Of a stretch of 64,000 nucleotides of DNA, positions 55,843-64,000 are shown one piece after another. The notes beneath the pieces were generated by a model. The model saw only the letters and a program-made list of their open reading frames with translations. It made no database searches and was not told the DNA's origin. A program made the position numbers and the translations under genes. Source of the stretch: Sialis fuliginosa (Eukaryota; Arthropoda; Insecta; Megaloptera; Sialidae); NCBI GenBank assembly GCA_961205875.1, contig OY540818.1, positions 1,596,001 through 1,660,000 of the forward strand. Direction: 5' to 3'. Within the stretch, counting starts at the first letter, position 1. Every line of letters begins with the position of its first letter.

Positions 55843-56132
55843 TTTCTTGTGGCTGCACGAAGGGTTGTGGGAACGCGTGCAGCTGCAGGAAGGCAGGATT
55901 AAAATGCTCATCAGTCTGCAGGCACTGCAGCGGGGTCTCTTGTGACAATATACCTGATGTTGCAGAAGTAGATATCCCAGAAGGCGACGATCTGTCCGAT
56001 GTCGAAATGGAGGATGACTTGTGGGCACAAGACGTCGACGATTCATCACCATCCCCTGATGGGGATATGCCATCCCAATACGTACAGATACGGACGAACC
56101 TCAACCGGGACCTTTCAAGAGGGCTAAATTAA
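55719..56132 (+). pseudogene. CXC-type cysteine-rich C-terminal module of the same gene
   Basis: The real homology starts near 55840: LLRMISCGCTKGCGNACSCR then KAGLKCSSVCRHCSGVSC, a tesmin/TSO1-like run of paired Cys residues (C.C..GC...C.C...GL.C...C..C.G..C) expected to bind zinc and DNA. An acidic tail ending TAA at 56132 follows. It is separated from the PIN-like part by a frame change. Confidence 0.6.
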
Positions 56133-57121
56133 TTTAATTTTTTGATTTTGAATATTACTCAATTTCCTAACAAATAAACTTATTAACTTTTGTTGTACTT
56201 ATCTTTTTTACTTCATTATTCATAGCTTAGCTTAACATCATCGTTCACACTTCTCATTTTCTTTTTTAACATCCCATAATAATAGTACAGGGCTTCGATA
56301 GTATAATCAGGGTCAAAATTCATTCAGAACGACAGAATTGCAAAAAATTGCGAAGTTCGAAAAAAATGATAAACTTTGAAAGGCTTAATCTCGGAAACTA
56401 TTGGGTCTATAGAGACAATTCTAGTATCATTTTGTAGCAAATTTAGTCTACTTTAAAAACGTTGTAAAAAAGTTTTTTCAAAAACTAGTCCTTTAGGGTT
56501 ATAATCGCCAAAATTTGAAAAAATAACGATTTTTTCGCGGTTTTTTCGATTTTTGACAATGTTGCGTTCGGTGCTCGAGGTCACAAACTTGGATTATTCA
56601 TTAGGCCAACATCATAAACAAGTCTGCAAAAAATCAGAACTACCGGATTTAACGCATGCGGTGATGTATAAAGTTACTGGACTATTAGTATGACTATTAT
56701 AATTATAATAAATTGTAAATTAAAATTTATATTTCTTAATTTTTTTCTTTTTTGCAAGGGGGGTGCAAGTGCACCTCCTTGCACCTCCCTCCCGGCGCCC
56801 ATGAAAACTAGTATCTCGTGAGGTAAGGTTGTTGTAGTTTTTCGAGAACTGAATTTACTGTACCAAGTTGCATTTTTAGGAAAAAATATTTCAATCAAAA
56901 TTTACTCGTTTTTTCATGTAGTACAAAAATCTGCATTAAAAATAAGGAATTCCCATTTAAAACCTTCAAATGACCTTGAAATTGCCACCTAAAGAAAAAT
57001 TAACCACAGTACATCGATGGTCCCACTCCAAACCGTACAACTTTCATCTGAAATGTTTTTCGATTGAACCTCACCATAAAAAGTTAAAAAAAGGTGTTTA
57101 ATTAAAATGGGTCACTCTGTA

Positions 57122-57406
57122 AACAGGGTCAATATGAGCCGAATTAACTTTAATCTCAAACTAAAATAAACATATTTAAACAAATAACAAAATTAAATGT
57201 TCTCTTCTAATATTTAGAGCCTACAGACTTTTAGTCAGTCGATATAGGTTGATTGGTTTGGCAGTTTTAGAATATATGGAAATACGCACTAAAGCTGGAC
57301 AGGTGAGAAATGTTGCTCACGATCACGCACATTCACGAAAAAAAAATCTGTCACGTCCGCTCACTCATGGTTATACAGAAAAAAATCACGGCTACGTACG
57401 CTCACA
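57122..57406. other. Remnant with CTCACGATCACG words; no gene seen
   Basis: Words such as GCTCACGATCACGCAC recur at 60680-60760 (CTCACGATCACGATCTCAG), on the far side of the palindrome at 57407-59863. Both may be halves of one older element split by that insertion. Confidence 0.4.
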
Positions 57407-59863
57407 AAGAGCATGGCAGGGTAAGCATGGGCGATCTGCCCCTGGGGAAAGTTGGGTCGATATTTTTTTTATAAAAAGGTATGACTAAAAGGTACTCTTC
57501 TACAAACTTTTGGGCCCCTGCGCCCACTAATTTTCCGGGAAATATGAAAAATGTAATCTCGAAAAAAAAATTTTTTTGCTGTAATGACTTTATAAATGTC
57601 GATCTCTGCGATATATGTTGTAGCTATACCTTACTAGTATCATATCAATTTTTTTGAAAAATCTCCCATCAAAAATACATAGAAATTTACGATTCCAAAA
57701 TTTTCAAAAAAAATTTTTTTTGCTTAAATGGCCTGATACACCTACGAATTTTTTTTCATTAATACCCCTTATTATACACAAACACATATATTTTTTTCAA
57801 ATTCCTACTTTGGGTGGACGGGGGGTAAAATTAAATATGTTTACTGACCTCTATTTCTATAGTGGATTTGCATATTATGTAGTATTGTGGGTTAAAATAA
57901 GGAAACTTTCGCGGATCAAAACGTAATAGTTCCTACTCATTAATACAAACATAAAGAAAACGATTTTTTTGAAATCAGTCAATAAATATCTGGGGATTAC
58001 GCATTAGGTCTAAAATTTCGGAAAGGCTGTAGCCGGATAGCAATGTAAAATCGGCCTCAACACGGATTTGGATAATTTTTATTTTGAATGTTGATCTTTA
58101 TGTGAGCATTCTCATGCCCAATTATTAGCCTCTAAAAGTTGATAGTTTTTGGAAAAAAAAATATTTTCAATTTTTCAAAAAAAAATTTTTTTAAGAATTT
58201 TTTTTTTGGATAATGTAGAAGTTGTTTTGGTGTAGTTGAGCGACAACTTCAGATATTTCATGAAATAATCTTCATACTTTAATATTACACCCTACAAAGT
58301 CTGAAAAGAATCGAAGTGGTAGAACATACTTAAAAAAAATAAAATAATTTAATATAAAAATAATATAAAAATGATATAAAAACAGTTATTTAAATAAAAT
58401 TAATTCGAAATATTCAATAAGAACGCTTCTGTCTCCCATTGCTCGTTTGTTTTACAGTCTTAGACATACATACATTTCTTATGGTGATATACACATATTT
58501 ATAGTCCAGGCCACTTTACATGAAATTGAGTTTCTTGAAGTACTTCGTATAACATTTTGCAATCAAAGCTATAAAGAGTATTTTGGCCCTGCTGAATCCG
58601 AAAATCGCTGTTACCAAGCCGAAACATTGATCGAAAGTTCAATATGAAATATTTTTTGAAAAAAATTAACATATTTGTTTAACAACATTGTTGTATCCTT
58701 ATGTGAAACTCAATTTCATGTAAAGTGGCCTGGACTATAAATATGTGTATCACTATAAGAAATGTATGTATGTCCAAGACTGTAAAACAAACGGGCAATG
58801 GGAAACAGAAGCGTTCTTATTGAATATTTTGAGTTAATTTTATTTAAATAACTGTTTTTATATCATTTTTATGTTATTTTTATATTACATTATTTCTATA
58901 GCATTTGTACATGTTAATATTGTCTTCCAATGATTTTAATTTTTTTTAAGTATGTTCTACCACTTCGATTCTTTTCAGACTTTGTAGGGTGTAATATTTA
59001 AGTGTGAAGATTATTTCATGAAATATCTGAAGTTGTCGCTCAACTACAACCAAAACAATTTCTACATTATCAACAAAAAAAAATTTTTTTTTGAAAAATT
59101 GAAAATATTTTTTTTTCCAAAAACTATCAACTTTTAGAGGCTAATAATTGGGCATGAGAATGCTCACATAAAGATCAACATTCAAAATAAAAATTAGCCA
59201 AATCCGTGTTGAGGCCGATTTTACATTGCTATCTGGCTACAGCCTTTCCGAAATTTTAGACCTAATGCGTAATCCCCAGATATTTATTGACTGATTTCAA
59301 AAAAATCGTTTTCTTTATGTATGTATTAATGAGAAGGAACTATTAGGTTTCGATCCGCGAAAGTTTCCTTATTTTAACCCACCATACTACATAATATGCA
59401 AATCCACTATAGAAATAGAGGTCAGTAAACATATTTAATTTTACCCCCCGTCCACCCAAAGTAGGAATTTGAAAAAAATATATGTGTTTGTGTATAATAA
59501 GGGGTATTTATGAAAAAATTTTCGTAGGTGTATCAGGCCATTTAAGCAAAAAACATTTTTTTTTTTAATTTTGGAATCGTAAATTTCTATGTATTTTTGA
59601 TGGGAGATTTTTTAAAAAAATTGATATGATACTACTAAAATATAGCTACAACATATATCGCAGAGATCGTCATTTATAAAGTCATTACAGCAAAAAAAAT
59701 TTTTTTTCGAGATTACATTTTTCATATTTCCCGGAAAATTAGTGGGCGCAGGGGCCCAAAAGTTTGTAGAAGAGTACCTTTTAGTCATACCTTTTTATAA
59801 AAAAAATATCGACCCCACTTTCCCCAGGGGCAGATCGCCTATGCTTACCCTGCCATGCTCTTT
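57407..59863. mobile_element. 2.46-kb palindromic foldback element
   Basis: AAAGAGCATGGCAGGGTAAG at the left is inverted at 59844-59863. Pairing continues (GGGCCCCTGCGCCCACTAAT; AGTCCAGGCCACTTTACATG) to a centre near 58635 with a loop of about 150-180 bases. Arms are about 1.1-1.2 kb with scattered differences. A 66-codon frame covers the loop but resembles nothing known. Confidence 0.85.
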
Positions 59864-60344
59864 ATGATTGTTTTTTATTGTTATAAATAACATTTTGAAA
59901 TAATGAAATTCTTTTTACTTGCAACTATTATAGGTAGGTATATTTTATATTATTTATTCTTGACTGCATTTCTAGTGCAAGTAGCAAAAAAAAAGAAAAT
60001 AAAGCAACAATAGATTTTTAAATCTGGAATATTTTTGGTGTTCTGAAAATATTGTGTGTATTTAAGTGTTTCTTCATTCGTTTTAAAATTTTAATATATT
60101 TATACATAATGTATATTAATAAATTTTTAAAAAAATACCTTGAAAATATATTCACGGACACACGCACGATAAAAATGTACTTACGCATGATTGTTTTACT
60201 TTGACTCATAACAGTGGCGCCGGAATAAATTATAAATAAACCTAAAAAATTAAGCTGGCGTTCTTAAAATTCAAAATTGATTTCAATTTTCTTTAACTTG
60301 ATTAATATCGTATTATTTGTTAAAAATAAAAATAAATAGAAATA
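59864..60344. other. AT-rich sequence; no gene seen
   Basis: No structure recognised before the mini-MITE. Confidence 0.4.
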
Positions 60345-60423
60345 CAGTCGAACCTCGTTAGTACGTTTTTAAAGGGACTAGGGAAAAAGTACTAAAGCAA
60401 AAAGTACTAACGAGGTTTCACTG
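60345..60423. mobile_element. 79-bp mini-MITE with pogo/Tigger-type ends
   Basis: CAGTCGAACCTCGTTAGTAC and GTACTAACGAGGTTTCACTG form nearly the whole element. The CAGT.GAACCTCGTTA end is typical of Tigger/pogo-type elements. TA lies at the left flank. Confidence 0.65.
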
Positions 60424-60964
60424 TTTTTATTTATCTTTGTCTCTGACTCGACTCGTGGTTACATTTTATAATTTCTTTGTGAGCTTTAACATCAGGTAAA
60501 TAATTTTTAAGAATAAAAAATTACAGAAAACAAATGTTTATAATTGTACGTCGCGTCGCTTCAAACCCGCCTTAAAAAACAAAATCAAAATTGGGGGGGC
60601 GGCAAAAGTAGTCATCCCCCCCCCCCTTACTGATAATTTTAACTGATAAATTTACTGCCCCCCGACTCCGACGCCACTGACTCACGATCACGATCTCAGA
60701 TTAAAAAATCGCTCACGCTCACGTCAGATCACAACCGAGACCCGAAAAATTCACGACCCTTGCCCAACTCTAGTGCGTACATCAACCGACAAAAAAACAT
60801 CAACAGGGCTAGTCGATTCCCATTTGTTTTAAATAATCAAACAACTATCAGCCGACTGACAATCAGTATCAATGACTTAATGTTATTGCGCACATTACCA
60901 ATCAAATAGTCGGCCGATAATTGAAGCCTCGTGATTGTGATCGGTTATAGAAATTGATTTGCGG
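60424..60964. other. Transposon-end remnants; no gene seen
   Basis: Poly-G and poly-C runs (60590-60630), GACGCCACTGACTCACGATC, and a CGGCCGATA-type inverted pair (CAGCCGACTGAC near 60850, AGTCGGCCGATA near 60908) suggest several broken elements. Confidence 0.35.
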
Positions 60965-61310
60965 TCAATTTATCGTAAACAGTTTATCGTAAAACAGTTT
61001 ATCGTAAACAGTTCATCGTAAAACAATTTACCGAACGAACAATTTATCGTATGAACAATTTACCGTAAGAACAATTTATCGTAAAACAATTTATCGTAAG
61101 AACAATTTATCGTATGGACAATTTACCGTAAGAACAATTTATCGTAAAACAATTTATCGTAAGAACAATTTATCGTATGGACAATTTACCGTATGAACAA
61201 TTTATCGTAAAACAATTTATCGTAGAACAATTTATCGTAAAACAATTTATCGTAAAGCAATTTATCGTAAAACAATTTATCGTAAAACAATTTATCGTAA
61301 AACAATTTAT
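60965..61310. repeat. Minisatellite ACAATTTATCGTAA, left block
   Basis: About 20 units of 14-17 bases on the pattern ACAATTTATCGTA(AA/AGA/TGG). The left border grades from CAGTTTATCGTAAA variants. It is inverted at 63856-64000. A frame of repeated QFIVK units across it is a by-product of the repeat. Confidence 0.9.
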
Positions 61311-63855
61311 GTATTATTATTGTCACAGACTCCACTGGACTTTCTTATACGTATTAAGGTCAAATCAATTATGAAAATATTATATAATACATTATTATAT
61401 AGAAACCTTGTTTTCTAATTTTATCAATTAAAAAAAATGTACAGATGCGTATTAAGTTAGATTTTAGGCCCAAATTATTAAAATAATAAATACACATTAC
61501 ATATAAATAATATACATAAACCTTATTTATTATTTAATCAAATAAAAAAAAATGTACAGAAGCGTATTGAGTAATTATTGAGACCCGTGTATTAAACTAA
61601 TTAATAAACTCACAACTCGCCCCCTGTCACAGATGGAGGGTTGTAACTGGTCTCATTGGATCCGGCGGGAAAAATACTATAGGATTCTAGGGGGATGGGA
61701 GGCAAAACAACCTTCTATCTAGCACAGAAGTCGAGATATTTACGATTTTCTGTAATGAATACCATAAGTAGCGAAACAGAAAAATTCAATATTTACAATA
61801 AATACTGCATATAAACATAAGATATTATTATTTAATTTAATAGAATGAAATAAAAAGTTCAGGCATGTATTAAGTGATATTTTAGGCCCGTATTGTTAAA
61901 ACAACAAATACACATATGTATATAGAAACCTTGTTTATAATTTAGTCAGTTAAAAATAATTGTACAGAAGCGTATTGAGTGATTTTTGAGGCCCGTGTAT
62001 TAAACTAATTAATAAACTCACAAATCGCTCCCTGTCACAAAATCAGGGTTGTAACTGGTCTCATTGGATCCGGCGGGAAAAATACTTCAGGATTCTTGGG
62101 GAGTGGGGGGCAAAACAACCCTCTATCTAGCACAGGAGTCGAGATATTTACGATTTTTTGTAATGAATACCATAAGTAGCGAAACAGAAAAATTCAATAT
62201 TTACAATAAATATTGCATAGAAACATAAGATATTATTATTTAATTTAACAGAATGAAAAAAAATGTTCAGGCATGTATTAAGTGATATTTTAGGTCTGTA
62301 TTGTTAAAACAACAAATATACATATATAGAAACCTTGTTTATAATTTAGTCAATTAAAAATAATTGTACAGAAGCGTATTGAGTGATTTTTGAGTCCCGT
62401 GTATTAAACTAATTAAAAACACCCCTCTTACTCGTATAGGTGACGTGTTAATTACGATTTTCTATAATGAATAAATAGTGAAAAAGAAACAAAATCAATA
62501 TCCACCTCTTACACAATAATAATATACCTTAGATATTATTACTAAATTAAATAAATTTTAAAAATGTACAGATGTATATCAAGTGATAATATAGGCCTGT
62601 ATTCTTAAAATAACAAATTCACGTATACCTACTATTTAGAAACATTGAATATTATTTAATCGATTTGCGTTCAATTTATGGTAAACAGTTCAATGTAAAA
62701 CAATGTTATATTACATTCTTTCATCACGTGACAGAGGCGAGTTTATTAATTAGTTTAATACACGGGCCTCAAAAATCACTCAATACGCTTCTGTACAATT
62801 ATTTTTAACTGACTAAATTATAAACAAGGTTTCTATATACATATGTGTATTTGTTGTTTTAACAATACGGGCCTAAAATATCACTTAATACATGCCTGAA
62901 CTTTTTATTTCATTCTATTAAATTAAATAATAATAACTTATGTTTATATGCAGTATTTATTGTAAATATTGAATTTTTCTGTTTCGCTACTTATGGTATT
63001 CATTACAGAAAATCGTAAATATCTCGACTCCTGTGCTAGATAGAGGGTTGTTTTGCCCCCCATTCACCTAGAATCCTATAGTATTTTTCCCGCCGGATCC
63101 AATGAGACCAGTTACAATCCTCCATCTGTGACAGGGGGCGAGTTGTGAGTTTATTAATTAGTTTAATACACGGGCCTCAAAAATCACTCAATACGCTTCT
63201 GTACAATTATTTTTAACTGACTAAATTATAAACAAGGTTTCTATATACATATGTGTATTTGTTGTTTTAACAATACGGGCCTAAAATATCACTTAATACA
63301 TGCCTGAACTTTTTATTTCATTCTATTAAATTAAATAATAATATATTATGTTTATATGCAGTATTTATTGTAAATATTGAATTTTTCTGTTTCGCTACTT
63401 ATGGTATTCATTACAGAAAATCGTAAATATCTCGACTCCTGTGCTAGATAGAGGGTTGTTTTGCCCCCCATCCCCCTAGAATCCTATAGTATTTTTCCCG
63501 CCGGATCCAATGAGACCAGTTGCAACCCTCCATCTGTGACAGGGGGCGAGTTGTGAGTTTATTAATTAGTTTAATACACGGGTCTCAATAATTACTCAAT
63601 ACGCTTCTGTACATTTTTTTTTATTTGATTAAATAATAAATAAGGTTTATATATATTATTTATATGTAATGTGTATTTATTATTTTAATAATTTGGGCTT
63701 AAAATCTAACTTAATACGCATCTGTACATTTTTTTTAATTGATAAAATTAGAAAACAAGGTTTCTATATAATAATATATTATATAATATTTTCATAATTG
63801 ATTTGACCTTAATACGTATAAGAAAGTCCAGTGGAGTCTGTGACAGTAATAATAC
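61311..63855. mobile_element. Large inverted element built of ~410-bp Helitron-like units
   Basis: 61311 pairs with 63855 and the symmetry centre is near 62583. The left half has about two and a half direct copies of a ~410-base unit (TGAGGCCCGTGTATTAAACT, CTGTCACAGATGGAGGG, TTGGATCCGGCGGGAAAAAT, TCGAGATATTTACGATTTTC); the right half has the inverted copies at 62740-63640. The CCGGATCC/AACCCT/GACAGGGGG core is the Helitron-like unit also seen at 19.3, 24.5 and 25.6 kb. No coding sequence. Confidence 0.7.
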
Positions 63856-64000
63856 ATAAATTGTTTTACGATAAATTGTTTTACGATAAATTGTTTTACG
63901 ATAAATTGCTCTACGATAAATTGTTTTACGATAAATTGTTCTACGATAAATTGTTTTACGATAAATTGTTTTACGATAAATTGTTCTTACGATAAATTGT
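63856..64000. repeat. Minisatellite, right block (cut by window end)
   Basis: Units TTGTTTTACGATAAA are the inverse of the left block. By symmetry with a centre near 62583 the block should extend about 200 bases past the window. Confidence 0.9.

Larger units (their letters stand above)
54257..56682. mobile_element. Inner TIR transposon carrying a PIN/XPG-like plus CXC-type gene
   Basis: About 355-bp TIRs (54257-54615 and 56330-56682; GTCCAGTAACTTTGT start) are flanked by TA on both sides. Between them lies the broken gene described below. I know of no named transposon group with this cargo; proteins of this type recur in arthropod genomes and are poorly characterised. Confidence 0.65.
54124..56803. 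mobile_element. Middle element of nest, CATGGGCGCCGG ends, 8-bp target duplication
   Basis: CATGGGCGCCGG and its inverse CCGGCGCCCATG are flanked by AAAACTAG at 54116-54123 and 56804-56811. Little of its own sequence remains outside the inner element. The ends relate it to the element at 51546-52349. Confidence 0.75.
53404..57121. mobile_element. Outer foldback of a three-deep nest, TACAGGATGACCC ends
   Basis: Left arm 53404-53735 and right arm about 56815-57121 are inverted (ACATCGATGTACTGTG, TTGAAGGTCAACTCC-type blocks, CTTACCTCGCGA). The loop holds a smaller palindrome (about 53740-54118, TACACTACGAGGAGGTTGC arms) and the CATGGGCG element at 54124-56803. Confidence 0.7.

Noticed and set aside
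60965-61310. Regular short repeats considered as a CRISPR array
   Set aside because: Units are contiguous with no unique spacers, there are no cas genes and the setting is eukaryotic. It is a minisatellite.
1-64000. tRNA or rRNA genes
   Set aside because: I looked for cloverleaf-like B-box sequences and conserved rRNA words and saw none; a tRNAscan-type search would be decisive.

Overview
The window looks like AT-rich nuclear DNA of an arthropod, most probably an insect. It is almost entirely transposable elements, many nested inside one another, plus one large immune-receptor-like locus. The insect reading rests on Penelope-like and Ty3/gypsy elements, Tc1/pogo/hAT/piggyBac/Harbinger-type DNA transposons, insect-style Helitron-like repeats and spliceosomal-looking junctions. 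There is no prokaryotic gene layout. The species cannot be named from the sequence. I saw no tRNA, rRNA or CRISPR array.

Region by region. 1-5.8 kb: a GIY-YIG tail of a degenerate Penelope-like element (PLE), a perfect 506-bp-armed palindrome, and a complete PLE (one 974-codon ORF between 335-bp direct pLTRs). All three carry a hammerhead-ribozyme-like core. 6.2-10 kb: a terminal-inverted-repeat (TIR) element split by a 5'-truncated Ty3/gypsy element, then a second TIR element. 10.3-18.4 kb: a Helitron-like fragment and a deletion derivative of a Tc1-like transposon. That derivative is interrupted by a nearly complete Ty3/gypsy element (LTRs, 5-bp TSD, broken gag and RT) and by a TTAA-flanked piggyBac-like element. 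18.6-31.5 kb: foldback and MITE elements (TACAGG, TACCGG, GGGGAATTGC, TTAA, hAT-like and Helitron-like groups) and one possible host first coding exon near 26.1 kb.

31.6-40.0 kb: the main gene locus. A 5' ORF looks like a PD-(D/E)XK nuclease-type domain. It overlaps, one frame apart, a NACHT-type STAND NTPase with a very long, recently homogenised ankyrin array. The 3' part of the array is full of stop codons, and the tail of a second ankyrin gene lies downstream. The order nuclease - NACHT - repeat sensor resembles bacterial Avs-type antiviral STAND proteins and animal NLRs. It is the best candidate here for an under-described system.

40.2-64 kb: a Tc1/mariner-like palindrome, a PIF/Harbinger remnant, a hAT MITE with an 8-bp TSD, a foldback split by a pogo/Tigger-like transposase element, further foldbacks, a three-deep nest whose core carries a broken PIN/XPG-like plus CXC-type gene, a 2.4-kb palindrome, and a large inverted array of minisatellite and ~410-bp units cut by the window edge.

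How it fits together: most coding capacity belongs to selfish elements, nearly all broken. Non-autonomous elements greatly outnumber the transposases present. The nuclease-NACHT-ankyrin locus is the only long non-transposon coding region.
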